Of a DNA stretch of 64,000 nt, positions 11,000 through 23,634 are shown piece by piece. Both the position numbers and the translations under genes were made by a program. The notes beneath the pieces were generated by a model. The model was not told the DNA's origin and ran no database searches. It saw only the letters and a program-made list of their open reading frames with translations. Within the stretch, counting starts at the first letter, position 1. Every line of letters starts with the position of its first letter. Source of the DNA: Panorpa germanica (lineage: Eukaryota > Arthropoda > Insecta > Mecoptera > Panorpidae). The DNA is taken from NCBI GenBank assembly GCA_963678705.1, contig OY783207.1, positions 62,001 through 126,000 on the forward strand, read 5' to 3'.

Positions 11000-13900
11000 A
11001 CTAACTTTGGATTACTCTGGAACTGAAACCATTTCGCACCGCATAGATTAGAATATCATCTTCACGGACTAGTAAAAACTCCTTCTGGACGAGGTTATAA
11101 ATCGAATATACCTTTGCAGTTACACTGGAAAACAAATAGAAGCTATCCCTTTATTGAAGTCCTGCTACTCCTATCTACTGTTAGGATTTCATCTCTACTA
11201 GATGGTGTTCTGCACTTTTACACTAGGTTATGGATGGAATCTTCTAGCTGTGGATTACTTCGGCAGTGAAATCATTTCAACCAAATCTTTTCTATATTTT
11301 GCCGTAACGCAGCTGCTGTTAGGATATCATCTTTACGGACTAGCAAAATCATCATCTAGACAAGGTTATAAATCGAATATATCTTTGCTGTTACTCTGGA
11401 AGATAAACACAAGTTATCCCGTTTTTGAACTCCTGTTACTCGTATCTGCTGTCAGGATTTCCTCTCTACTGGAACACTTTTGCACTAGGTTATGGATAAA
11501 ATCTTCTAGCTGTGGATTACTTCGACAGTGAATTCATTTCTCCGAAATCTTTTTCATATTTTGCTGTAACGCAGCTGCTGTTAGGATATCATCTTTACGG
11601 ACTAGCAAAATTTTGTTCTGGACGAAGTTATAAATCGAATATATCTTTGCTGTTACTCTGGAAGATAAACACAAGTTATCCCGTTTTTGAAGTCCTGCTA
11701 CTGCTGTCAGGATTTCATCTCTACTGGAACACTTTTGCACTAGGTTATGGATGAAATCTTCTAGCTGTGGTTCACTTCGACAGTGAATTCATTTCTCCCA
11801 AATCTTTTCTATATTTTGCCGTAGCGAAGCTGCTGTTAGGATATCATCTTTACGGACTAGCAAAATCTCCATCTGGACGAAGTTATAAATCGAATAAATC
11901 TTTGCTGTTACTCTGGAAGACAAACACAAGTTATCGCGTTTTTGAAGTCCTGCTACTCCTATCTGCTGTCAGGATTTCATATCAACTGGAACATTTTTGC
12001 ACTAGGTTATGGATGAAATCATCTAGCTGTGGATTACTAATACAGTGAATTCATTTCTCCCAAATCTTTTTCATATTTTGCCGTAGCGAAGCTGCTGTTA
12101 GGATATTATCTTTACGGACTAGCAAAATCTCCATCAGGACGATGTTATAAATCGAATATATCTTTGCTGTTACTCTGGAAGACAAACGCAAGTTATCCCG
12201 TTTTTGAATTCCTGCTACTCCTATCTGCTGTCACGATTTAATATCTACTGGAACACTGTGTTCTGCATTTTTGCACTAGGTTTTGGATGGAATCTTCTAG
12301 CTGTGGATTACTTCGACAGTGTATTCCATTCTCCCAAATCTTTTCCTTATTTTGCCGTAGCGAAGCTGCTGTTAGGATATCATCTTTACGGACTACCAAA
12401 ATCTTCATATGGACGGGGTTATAAAATGATAATATCTTAGCTGTTATACTGGAAAACAAAGAGAAGCTACCTCTTTATTGAAGTTCTGCTACTTCTACCT
12501 ACTGTTAGGATTTCATCTCTACTAGGCGGTGTTCTGCACTTTTACACTAGGTTATGGATGGAATCTTCTAGCTGTGGATTACTTCGACAGTGAATATATT
12601 TCTCCCAAATCTTTTTCATATTTTGCCGTAACGCAGCTGCTGTTGGGATATCATCTTTACGGACTAACAAAATCTTCATCTAGACGAAGTTATAAATCGC
12701 ATATATCGTTGGTGTTACTCTGGAAAGCAAACACAAGCATCCCGTTTTTGAAGCCCTGCTACTCCTATCTACTGTCAACGGTGTTCTGCACTTTTGCATT
12801 AGGTTTTGGATCGAATCTTCTAGCTGTGGATTACTTCGATAGTGAAATCATTTCTCCCAAATCTTTTCTATATTTTGCTGTAACGCAGCTGCTGTTAGGA
12901 TATCTTCTTTACGGACTAGCAAAATCTTCATATGTACGAGGATATAAATTGAACATATCTTTGCTGTTATACTGGAAAACAAAGAGAAGCCATCCCTTTA
13001 TTGAAGTTCTGCTACTCCTATCTGCTGTTTGGATTCATCTCTACCAGAACGGTGTTCTTCACTTTTGCACTTGGTTATGGATGGAATCTTCTAGCTGTGG
13101 TTTACTTTGACAGTGAATTCATTTCTCCCAAATCTTTTTCATATTTTGCTGTAACGCAGCTGCTGTTAAAATATGATCTTTACGGACTAGCAAAATCTCC
13201 ATCTAGACGAGGTTATAAATCGAATATATCTTTGCTGTTATACCGGATAACAGAGAGAAGCCATCCCTTTATTAAAGTTTTGCTACTCCTGCTACTTTTG
13301 CACTAGGTTATGGATGGAATCTTCTAGCTGTGAATTACTTCGATAACGAAATCATTTCTCCCAAATCTTTTTCATATTTTGCTGTAACGCAGCTGCTGTT
13401 AGGATATCATCTTTACGGACTACCAAAATCTTCATATGGACGGGGTTATAAAATGATAATATCTTAGCTGTTATACTGGAAAACAAAGAGAAGCCATCCC
13501 TTTATTGAAGTTCTGCTACTCCTATCTGCTGTTAGGATTCATCTCTACCAGAACGGTGTTCTTCACTTTTGCACTTGGTTATGGATGAAATCTTCTAGCT
13601 GTGGATTACTTTGACAGTGAATTCATTTCTCCCAAATCTTTTTCATATTTTGCTGTAACGCAGCTGCTGTTAAAATATGATCTTTACGGACTAGCAAAAT
13701 CTCCATCTAGACGAGGTTATAAATCGAATATATCTTTGCTGTTATACCGGATAACAAAGAGAAGCCATCCCTTTATTGAAGTTTTGCTACTCCTGCTACT
13801 TTTGCACTAGGTTATGGATGGAATCTTCTAGCTGTGAATTACTTCGATAGCGAAATCATTTCTCCCAAATCTTTTTCATATTTTGCTGTAACGCAGCTGC

Positions 13901-14770
13901 TGTTAGGATATCATCTTTACGGACTAGCAAAATCTTCTTCTGGAAGAAGTTATAAATCGAAAATATCGTTGCTGTTACTCTGGAATGCAAACACAAGCAT
14001 CCCGTTTTTGAAGTCCTGCTTCTTCTATCTGCTGTCAGGATTTCATCTCTGCAGGAACGGTGTTCTGCACTTTTGCACTAGGTTTTGGATCGAATTTTCT
14101 AGCTGTGGATTACTTTGACAGTGTATTCATTTCTCCCAAATCTTTTACATGTTTTGCCGTAGCGAAGCTTCTGTTAGGATATCATCTTTACGGACTACCA
14201 AAATCTCTACCTGGACGAGGTTATAAATCGAATATATCCTTGCTGTTATACTGGAAAACAATGAGAAGCCATTCCTTTATTGAAGTTCTGCTACGCCTAT
14301 CTGCTGTTAGGATTCATCTCTACCAGAACGGTGTTCTTCACTTTTACACTAGGTAATGGATGGAATCTTCTAGCTGTGGATTACTCTGGAAGTGGAATCA
14401 TTTTAGATTAATCTTTTCTATGTTGCGCCACAATGTAGCTGCTTTTTGGATATCATCGTCACGGAAAAGCAAAAGCTCCATCTGGACAAGGTTATAAATC
14501 GAATATATCTTTGCTGTTACTCTGGAAAACAAACACAAGCCATCCCGTTTTTGAAGTCTTGCTACTTCTATCTGCTGTTAGGATTTCATCTCTACTGGAA
14601 CGGTGATCTATAATGTTGTACTCGGTTATGGGTAGAACCTTCTAGCTCTGGACTACTCGGACAGTAAAATTATTTCGCTAAAATCTTTTCTACATTTTGG
14701 CGTAATGCAGCTGCTGTTTGGATATTATCTGCACGGGCATAATCAAAAATACGTCTGCAGCAGAATTTAA
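11000..14770 (+). repeat. Nested array of ~265-bp monomers, unit 2
   Basis: Same monomer family as the array in unit 1, with about 14 monomers against about 12. Flanking degenerate monomers match their counterparts at an offset of about 7,599 (left edge) and 8,230 (right edge), so monomers were gained or lost inside the array after the large unit duplicated. Confidence 0.92.
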
Positions 14771-15309
14771 ATTTGAGAATTGGAATTTTCTTGCAGTTAG
14801 TCTGCTAAGTTACATAATATTGTTTATATTTGTATGATTTTGCTAACAGACACTTGTTTAATTTATACCAGAAACCGTTGTATTTTTATCTTCATACTTC
14901 ATTTAAATCAAAAATATCCATGCCGACTTTAATGTTGTGCTAATTTCATTGTATAATAATTAATCATGATCAGTTTGGATTACATTTATAATTTTTTTGT
15001 ATTACTTTTTTTACATCCAATTGAGTCTTATCCCGGTAACAACAGCGGTTGGTTGTTATAGATTTACGATGGTTAGCTTATCCTTGGATATGTAAGTAGC
15101 GTGAGTGTCTGTTAGACAGGCGTTAAATACATCAGTATTACGTATGCGGTCATTCGTCAAGCGCTACATAACAGCAATTGACATAGCGATTCAACTGGTT
15201 CGGTAGGTCTTATGGACTGGCTGTACTACCATTTACTTATATTGGTTATTCTCATTAGTGGATTAATCCAGTATAATACGCGCATGTAGATATTAAGTTG
15301 AGGTAATAA

Positions 15310-15870
15310 TGCGAATGAAGAGTAACATTCTTATCTCATCCTCTACTTTAGCGCGTTCTAGTCATGGTGCGTTTGTACAAACCCAGCGTTTCTACAATCA
15401 CAGCGATGTACTAAAAGTAAATGTATGGCTGTTGTACTCCTTCTTTCCCATTTTTCCTATTCCTCACATATCTTTTTTCCCTTTGTTAAGTTATTTATGT
15501 GTTTTTTTTTCTTTCTTTATACATGCAATAAAACGTTTTCTTTTTTAATTATTTTAGCTTGGCTACATGGAGTTCTTTGGATATTGCTAAAAGTTTGACA
15601 AGAACAGAATTATAAGTAAGTTATTTATTTTCATATTAGTTTTATTTTTGATTCCTTGATTCCTTGACATAGATCTTAGCGCTAGTTTGTAATACTTTTT
15701 GTAACTCTTTGTAATACTATTTCATAATTTCAGAATACTATTTGACCGAAAGAGTTACACACATGTTCTACTGAGAATAAATGGAAGTTAAGGTTGCTGA
15801 CATTTCTACGGGTTGAGGGGCGGTGGATGTAGTAATTTCTGTAGCAGGTTTTATTCCGGGATTAAGTTAG
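15310..15870 (+). other. Diverged exon-like cassette, unit 2
   Basis: Counterpart of the block at 6,958-7,500. The donor is at 15,417, and the base before it differs from unit 1 (CTAAAA instead of CTAAAG). The block ends at 15,870 before GTGAAA. Confidence 0.35.
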
Positions 15871-16051
15871 GTGAAAAAATTATTTTGCTTTTTAAAAATG
15901 ATATTTATATTTTGAGTTCGAAAATATATTCTGGTTTACAGAACCTGCAATTTCCAATAATTAACACATATATAATACCATAATTCCGGGCTGTTGTAAA
16001 TATTATAAGAATTAATAACAACTTTTATAATATACAAATGAATCTAATATA

Positions 16052-19000
16052 ATATCTAAATAATTGTTAACTACATTTAGTCCAGTTAAAAAAAGATAAG
16101 AATATCAACATTTTTAATAATAGTAATGGAATAGCAAAAATGTAAACAATATACTTTAGTGGCAGTGACAAGTTTTCATTATAAACTTAATTACTTCAAT
16201 TTAATTGTAGTGTGAAAGTGTTTTACTTTTTTTTTTAACTTTCCAATGGTCCAGTATTTATTTCTAGAAAATCTTTCGCATCATAAAATTCATTGGCAAA
16301 TATCTTTTTTGCTTATTATGTATAATAATATTTTAAACTGTTTCAGACATTGATCTACGAATTGGTATATTAGTTATTATTATAAGCCAGAGTTTCGGGG
16401 AGATACTGATAAAGACACAAGATAAGTCAAATTTATATAAACTATAAAAGAATTCAATTCTCATTAAAAATATTAAATTTAAAATTACACCATATTTGTT
16501 TTTTAGTATGTATCGACCTGAATATTATTTTGGATAAATTATTTGAACAAAGTAGCGAATGTGGTCTTCTCTGCTTATCCTTGGTTCGATACCAAAAGTG
16601 ATTTGATCATCTCCCAAGATAATATTTGATTTTTTTTGTTGTAAACTTCAAGTAAGTAAAATAGCGAATATCTATATTTTGTGTTGATTATTTTAATATG
16701 CATAGATAGATTTTTAATTAATAATTTTACAAATATTCCTAATACTTTGTGCAATTACATTCTTCTTTTTAACATTTGCTAATTGTATCTAACATTACCT
16801 ATATAGCGTAGCATACATATTTGTGGAAGATTATTAAGAATACAACACTTATAACGGAATTTATTTTTCATTTAATTTCATTTTAATATATTTTCAGTTT
16901 GCTACTGTCTGTAGATTGTACAAAACCTAAAGGCTGGAGAAGATCAAATCTTGAAGTAAATCACAAATTTGGGATTTAAGGTAAACTTACATGTTTTTAC
17001 ATAAGATATATGCATGCATTTACTTTTTAAGTGGTTTATATACTTCAATTACTACTTAAAAATGAATTTATTATGTCGAATATAATAACGTTATTGTTTT
17101 TATAATTATTAACAAACATTTTTATGTATTTCAGAACTCACGCACAAAACTTTTTTGTTACTTCAATAATATATCCGCTAAGATGTTGGTTACTAATTTT
17201 GGACCAGAATACAAATAAGATCTTTTAAGTTATTATTTTTGAAAAGTGTTACTCATCTTGCTGCGGCTGGGATATTATTATCTCGCGTTTGTTCAATCAC
17301 AGCGATGTACTAAAGGTAAATGGTATGGCTGTTTTATTTTTCCTGTCCCCCTTTTCTTATTTCTCAATATATATCTCTTCCCATTGTTAACTTATTTATA
17401 TTTTTCTTTTCTTTTTAGCTTGGCCGTTTGGAGTTCTTTGGATATTGCTAAATATTTGACAATAGCAAAACTATAAGCAAGTAACTTAATAATATATACA
17501 CTTTCTATTACATGACAATAGTACTAATATTTATTTAATGTAGTAGAGTATAGAAACATAGAAATTACTTAGAGCAACAAATTTGGATTTCTTTTACACT
17601 TAAAGCTTAATCATCTTAGTTAATACTTTTAAACCTCACAGTTTAATTTTTGACTTTTTGACATAGATAGTTATTGCTCGTTTGACTATTGGTAATGCTA
17701 TTTTTTTTCATAATTTCAGCTTTCTACTTGATTAAAGGAGTTACACATATGTTCTACTGAGAATAAATGGGAGTTAAGGGTTCTGATTCTAGTACGGGAT
17801 GAGTGGTGAGAGGAATGTAGGATCTTTTGTTCCTGGATTAAGTCAGGTAAGAAAGTTATTTTACTTTTTTTTTTTTAAATATTTCTATTTTTATTTGGAA
17901 AATATATTCTGGATTATGAAATCTGCAATTCTCCTATAATTAACACATATACTTCTGGGCTGTTGTAAATATTATAACAATTAATAACAACTGTTATAAT
18001 ATATAAATAATAATAAAAATAAGAGAACCAACCTACATATTTATTAATAATAATAGATTATCAAAATTGAAAACAGTAATTAGTTAATAACAGTGAAAAG
18101 TTTTCATTATATAATTTAAATTACGAGAGTTCGGCGGTGACTTATTCTTATAACAAGTTTTGTCGTATAAATATTTCTACGAATCAATAAAAAAGCATGA
18201 ATCGCCGGCGATCCTTCTTAATTTGAACTATAATAGTTTTGTTCCATAATAAAATACAAGATATGAAATTACATCCGTACAAAACCCCGAACAAGTATAG
18301 TGTTATTTTTTTTTAATAATTTTGTATAAAGTAATAGGTTTCATAAATGAAATAAACAAAGTGAAAGTGTAGGTGATTAGCTAGTTTATCCTAAGTCACA
18401 AAACTTTAAGCAAAGTCGTAATAAATAGTAACTTTTTTTTTGTATGTTGGTATATTATATGTTGTTCTATTGTGAACCGCCATATACCTACACGAAAGGC
18501 GGCTACTTTTTTGTTCGAAACATATAAATACAGAATTTAAAAAATCAATATATTTTAAACCAATTTTATGAACTTAATCTCATTTACTCTTTAAGTGCTC
18601 ATATATCGTCATTCATTGTAAGTGAATATCCATTGTGCGGGTATCTCTTATCATATGTTTTTTTTAATATTTAGTCATAAATAAAATAATATCAGAATTT
18701 AAAGTTAACGAATAAACTTTTTTGTTGCAGATAACTTAATTCACCGGAAGAAGGTTGGTATGGTAATGGGTAGTGTAAATGATAACTAGTTTTTAATCAG
18801 ACTGTTCTGAATGTCATAATAAATTCGGGCATACATTTAAAATAGTTCTATCTAAACATATGATCGATAAAATTATTTTTAGTAAAATATATGGCTTGCT
18901 AAACTGCAAGTTCATTTTTATGTGACGATGAAGAATAACAAAATTTGAGTAGTAGTTATTCTTTAGTCAAATTTAAGCTTGTACTATGTGCAATATGCTA

Positions 19001-19330
19001 AGTTGCATATTTATATTTCAATGATTCTGTCAAATTGAAGAATGACGAAATAAAAGTAGTCTTTCTTTTGTTCGAGGAATTAAAGTTAAAAGATAATTAA
19101 TAATCTACATTATTCTCTAGAATATGTTAAGTTGCATATTTATCAATGTTTCTGAAAAATTAAATAGAGAATCTTCCAGATTCTGCTACTAATATTGGTA
19201 TTGCTATTACTATATCATAATATGCACTGAAACAGTGAATGCAGTACATTTGCGCAAATTTATAAATGGAATCTTCTACCTTTGAATTATCCTGGAAGGC
19301 AAACATATATTTTCTTCTCTAAGATCTGCT
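16052..19330 (+). repeat. Giant tandem repeat, unit 3 (partial)
   Basis: The first 2.4 kb match units 1 and 2 closely. From about 18,470 the copy becomes more different, for example with an extra GAACCGCCATATACCTACA stretch, and it ends near 19,330, just where the monomer array begins in the other units. This copy may be the older edge of the array or a junction with flanking DNA. Confidence 0.88.
16898..17846 (+). other. Exon-like cassette, unit 3
   Basis: Counterpart of the cassettes at 929-1,878 and 8,528-9,476. It shares the intact AG acceptor before the last block with unit 2, so unit 1 carries the derived state. Confidence 0.33.
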
Positions 19331-19683
19331 GCTTCTATTTGCTATCTACTGCAACGGTAAACTCAACGTCTTTGTCCATAATTCTAGAAAGGGAAATGAT
19401 TTCATCATTTGAGTTTCGTTGGTCAGAGCTGGTTCATTTCACATTTCAGTTTCATTAAAATAACTCTAGAGTGGGGGATAAAGTGAAATTTTATACAAAA
19501 AAATAAATTTTTACATACAAATATAGGGTTAAAAGTTAGTAAATAATATTTTTTATCTTTTAACATGCACATTTGTTCACACAAGTGCTGCCATATATAA
19601 TATGAAATTAAAATTATTATTAACTTTTTTATTTTTTATACTTGCTACAAATACATTTCTGTAGACATTAAAATTACTTTAGA
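19331..19683. other. Spacer between tandem repeat and Helitron
   Basis: AT-rich sequence after the end of the giant repeat. It contains two related phrases about 240 bp apart (CTCTAGAGTGGGGGATAAA near 19,463 and TTAGAGTGGGCGATAAAAT near 19,679), suggesting a small internal duplication at the Helitron edge. No gene is visible. Confidence 0.4.
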
Positions 19684-20281
19684 GTGGGCGATAAAATTAA
19701 GTTTTATATAACCACTGACACTTTATTTGATGTGGTCAAGAAATGTATGATTCACGGTCCATGTGGACCATATAATTTAAACGCTCCATGCATGAAAGAT
19801 AACAAATGCAGTAAGGATTTTCCGAAATCATTTCAAGCTTCCACTGTAAATAACAGTAACGGGTACCCTTTGTTATTAGCTAATTTTTTATTAATTAATT
19901 AGTTATTTTTACACGGCAAAAGGCACTATAAAACATACAGTAGATAATAGATGGGTTGTACCGTACAATAGATTTCTTTCCTTGAAATATAGATGCCACA
20001 TTAATGTTGAAATTTGCGGTTCGGTTAAAAGCGTAAAATATTTATTTAAATATATATATAAGGGTCATGATTGTGCCAATGTTAAAATAACATCTGTAGG
20101 ACAAGCACAATTAGACTGGGATGAAGTTTCATTTTATTTAGACGCGCGATATATTTCACCACCAGAAGCCATGTGGAGAATATTTGCATTCGATCTGCAA
20201 TATAAAACACACAATATATATAGGTTAGCAGTTCATTTAGAAAACCAACAAAATATTCTATTTACTGCAATAAGGGATTGA
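19684..20281 (+). pseudogene. Helitron Rep/helicase fragment, N-terminal part
   Basis: Two open pieces resemble the Helitron replication-helicase protein. The first carries FYITTDTLFDVV, MIHGPCGPYN, APCMKD and CSKDFPKSF (19,684-19,902). The second carries CHINVEICGSVKSVKYLFKY, GHDCAN, YLDARYISPPEAMWRIF and a VHLENQQN segment (19,982-20,281). These are the typical phrases just before and around the Rep nuclease region of insect Helitrons, which makes family assignment secure. A frame change separates the pieces and a stop ends the second, so the gene is dead. It continues at 21,374 after an interruption. Confidence 0.88.
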
Positions 20282-20403
20282 GAAAGTACTGTAGAGGCAG
20301 CACTACTGCTGAAAGTGGAGCGCTCTGGTGTTATAAATGTAAAGGATAGTGATGTAAACAGCGTGGAAATAGTATTAATTGAAATAAATAATGCAAAAAA
20401 TAA

Positions 20404-21318
20404 TTAAATTCGGGATCTTGATAATCTTGAACCTTGATAATCAGATTTAATAGGATCTGGAATAATTGGATCACACCCAACATCTTCAACATTCTTTCGT
20501 AAAAGCGGCAAATTAACATCACACATTTTTTCGGCTGTCCTTTTAATTGGAATGTTTACTTGCACTTCTGCAGTAGTTACACCATCACGGGAATTTATGT
20601 TACAAAAAAAATACTTATGTTCATCTAAAACACTTTCATAAACAATTTCATCAGTTTGACATGTTATACTACGAGTTGTTTTTTGTGCAGTAGCATCAGA
20701 AGCATAATGATCTTCAACGCTCTGTGTTTCAATATCTACATAATTATCCTCTTGAATTTCAATTTCATTATTATTATTATTATTAATGATATTCATTTCA
20801 CTTCGTACATTCCGTTGCCGTAATCGTTCGAAACGTTCAAATGACTGAGTGGATTTTTTGGTATTTACTTTACCAGAAAAAATTGTTGGTGTCTATGAAG
20901 GATGCCGAGGATGTTCTGACTTTTGATTATTCACAAAATGATCACTACAAATGCGTGTATTTTTAGTTGGTTCCCAATCCTTTGGATATTTTCTGAAACA
21001 CAAATTTTTTAAATTTTACTTTTACTTATTACTATTTTATTTATTTCATAAAATAATTATTATATAGTTTAATATTCTATTTTATAATACTTAGCTTTTC
21101 AAATTTGATTGTGATTAATTAAATTTTTTATTAAAATAATTTACTTACACATAGTTTTTCACTGCATTTATCCATTGTTGACGTTTAAGGGTTATCCATT
21201 CTGAATTCAGAGTACTCGCAGGGAAACGATAAAATTTCACACTTGTATTTTGGTTTTTGTTTTTATATGGCATATTGAAACAGCCACGGATACAGCACGA
21301 TACTTTTGAAGAAGACAT
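20404..21318 (-). pseudogene. THAP-domain gene, two exons, antisense inside Helitron
   Basis: On the minus strand a start at 21,318 opens a THAP-type C2CH zinc finger: a CCIRGC pair near residues 8-13, then FYRFP, then CSDHF in the second exon. Exon 1 runs 21,318-21,149. An intron with GTAAGT donor and TTTCAG acceptor covers 21,148-20,993. Exon 2 runs 20,992-20,404 and keeps the frame. THAP fingers bind DNA and occur in host regulators and in P-element-type transposases. A TAG at 20,893-20,895 interrupts exon 2, after which the frame stays open through an Asn-rich and acidic tail ending at 20,404. Having an intron argues against a retrocopy. It sits where the Helitron protein should be continuous, so it was inserted or captured. 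Confidence 0.72.
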
Positions 21319-21373
21319 TACTTAAAATTAATTCGATTAGATTAAAAAAATTATTAATTTAACAAATTCGTTA

Positions 21374-21985
21374 TTGTTTTGTATACCACGTGCCACCACT
21401 TTGCTTTACATTTTTCTCGGCAGTTGGCGTCAAGGTCATCTTTCTCAATCCCTATTAGCAAAGTCTTTAGAAACTACATTAACGGCTTGGTTTAAATTAA
21501 ATTCAACATCGCTAGAGGCTAAAACTTATTTGTACACAGAAATACCCGAACATTACATATTTGATCGCAAAAAGACATGGACTTTAAGACAGCGCATAAG
21601 TCATTTGATAATTCCGAGAATGTATAGTGTTAGTCCTAAAGAAGGTGATAGGTTTTATTTAAGGTTATTGTTGCTTCATGTACGCGGCGCTACATGTTTC
21701 AAAGACTTGCGAACTCTCAATGGAATCGAATATTCCACTTTCCACGAAACAGCAAAACAATTAGGTTTATTGAGTGATGTTACTCAATGGGATCGTTGTT
21801 TAGATGATGCTTCAATTTGTAAAATGCCCAAACAACTACGACAGCTATTTGCTTTTATTTGTATATTTTGCGAACAGTTTAAATATATAAATATTTGGTA
21901 TAAAAAAAAAGCGCCGCGCTTTTTTTTATACCAAAATCGCCTTTTCTTACAACAAAAATTTTTTTCTCACTCCAAATCTCTTTAA
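21374..21985 (+). pseudogene. Helitron helicase fragment, middle part
   Basis: The open frame contains ETTLTAWFKLN, YLYTEIPEHYIFD, PRMYSVSPKEGDRFYLRLLL, HVRGATCFKDLRTLNG and LGLLSDVTQWD, all typical of the region between the Rep and PIF1-helicase parts of insect Helitrons. In a full protein this follows within a few residues of the segment ending at 20,281. The roughly 1.1 kb between, with the THAP gene, is therefore extra. The conserved match ends near 21,870; beyond it the frame runs into unrelated sequence with an AT-rich hairpin. No PIF1 helicase motifs follow. Confidence 0.85.
21894..21936. repeat. Near-perfect inverted repeat (hairpin)
   Basis: Arms of about 20 nt (TTTGGTATAAAAAAAAAGCGC and its complement, differing by one A/T in the homopolymer run) surround a CGCG centre. 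It directly follows the Helitron fragment. No CTRR end follows within a few bases, so it is not a standard Helitron terminus. Confidence 0.8.
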
Positions 21986-22139
21986 ATACACATTTCATGG
22001 GGAACATGAAGAGAGAGCGTCAAGAGAAGAAGAAGCAGAAAGCACTTTTGGAAGTAGTACAAGTCTAGAATAATTTTGAGTTTTAATAAATTAATAAAGT
22101 TTAGTTTTAAGTTTGAATGTATATATAGGAATCCTTTCT

Positions 22140-22640
22140 CCTCCTTTCCCCTAAGTCTGGCAATCTTTCTCATGTTTTTATTTTTTTTCTCTTAAGTAAT
22201 GTGGTATCTCTCTCACAAATCCTTTTATATCTTGTGTTGTAATTGCTCTTCCCGATTCTTTCCACTCTTTCCTGTTGCTGTATCTCCTTGTCCCTTCTCC
22301 TTTGCTCATCTTGCCTCCTCGATCGCCATTCCAATCCTTTCTCTTTTTCCCAATCTAAGTCTGGCAATCCTTCTCATGTTTTTGTTTTTTTTTCTCAAGT
22401 AATGTGGTATCTCTCTCTCACAAATACTTTTATATCTTGTGTTGTAATTGCTTTTCTCTATTTTTTCCATTCTTTCCAGTTGCTGTATCTCTTTGTCCCT
22501 TCTCCTTAGCTCATCTTCCACACTTGCGCCTCCTTCTCTTCTTTTTTCTGCCTCCTCGATCGCCATTCCATTCCTTTCTTTTTTTCGAGCCGCTCCCTCT
22601 ACCCACTCCCCCTTCTCCTCAGCTCATCTTCCACACTTGC
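22140..22640 (-). mobile_element. LINE ORF2 C-terminal fragment, tandemly repeated
   Basis: The minus strand encodes two to three copies of a roughly 200-bp unit whose translation contains DEQRRRDKEIQQ, KSNYNTRYK, HYLRKK and RIARLRLGKRE. The pattern of I-x2-S-x-YN-x2-Y, a Pro-x-Tyr-Leu-x-Lys and then RxARxRLGN-like text is typical of the tail after the reverse transcriptase in some insect non-LTR retrotransposons. Only this tail is present. The unit repeats at about 22,150-22,350, 22,350-22,565 and partly 22,600-22,670. The plus strand is strongly CT-rich for this reason. Confidence 0.6.
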
Positions 22641-22699
22641 GCCCCTTCTCTTCTTCTTTCTGCCTCTTCAATGGCCATTCCTTTCTCTTTTGTACCATT

Positions 22700-23630
22700 T
22701 GTAAATTTATTTTATCATACGAGTATATTCAAATACATCACATATATTTATAGTTGCTTTGAATCTTGGGAAGTAAGTATTACACTGGCGAATATTAAGG
22801 AAATTATGTGTAAAATGATGTCAAATATCACATTTTTTGGTCAATTTTAACCCTCAATATCTTCTATTTCTTAATAAAAAGTGGTAAAATAAATATTACG
22901 TAGTGATTTTGACATGTTTTGAGAATACAGTAAGCATAATAAAACATACAAAAATGCAGTAGTTTTTTTACAACTTGAAAAACAAAAGTGGCACCTATAT
23001 CGAATAATTACCTTAATTTCTTCTTCAAATTTCACCCTCCTTTTAAATCTCCTCATAGAATGAATTTTATAAGGATAAGTATATATGTTTTCTTTTAATT
23101 CTTCCTCTGAAAATTCAATATCTACATTTTTAACAATACCGATTCTTGTAGTCCAAAACATTGGAATAAACATATCAACACCTGATGTCTTCTTGTTATT
23201 TGATTTCACTACCTGTTGTAGTATTTACACTAGTTGTTGTAGTATGCTGATGTAGTATTTTTATATTCAGCCATTATTCTGTTTTTTCCTTTTATCTATA
23301 TTTCTGTTATATCTCTTTCAAAATTGTGTGTGTTTTTAGTCTACTGATCCCGTGTTTCTCATTTGGTATTTCTTCTTTTTGTATCATAATTTTATAAGAA
23401 GATAAAGATATATTATCTTCATTATATAAATTTACATTGGGGTTAACTCCCTCTTTCCCCTAAGAATTCAAATTCATTTTATAAATTCAGAAAATAAAAT
23501 TTTGTTAATAAAATAATAATAATTTGAATAATATAATTTAACTTTAAATTTAAATTTAATTTTTAATTATTTAATTTTTTTTATATAACTATGTATGTGT
23601 ATTGTGTATGTGATATATGTGTATTATTTT
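22700..23630. other. Intergenic, no gene recognised
   Basis: AT-rich DNA with scattered short open frames on both strands. A minus-strand frame at 22,871-23,209 (112 codons, containing FIPMFWTTRIGIVKNVDIEFSEEELKENI in overlapping parts) has some composition like a protein fragment but matches no family I know. Confidence 0.4.
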
Positions 23631-23634
23631 TTTA

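Larger units (their letters stand above)
7682..16051 (+). repeat. Giant tandem repeat, unit 2 (8,370 bp)
   Basis: This is a near-identical copy of unit 1. The extra 771 bp comes mainly from a longer internal array (about 11,000-14,770) and from about 160 bp at 15,189-15,350 that unit 1 lacks. It also lacks the 533-bp local duplication present in unit 1. The few scattered base differences suggest recent amplification or ongoing sequence exchange between units. Confidence 0.93.

Noticed and set aside
22199-22850. Plus-strand frames rich in Leu/Phe/Ser.
   Set aside because: They are the complement of the CT-rich LINE tail repeats, whose minus-strand translation resembles a known family.
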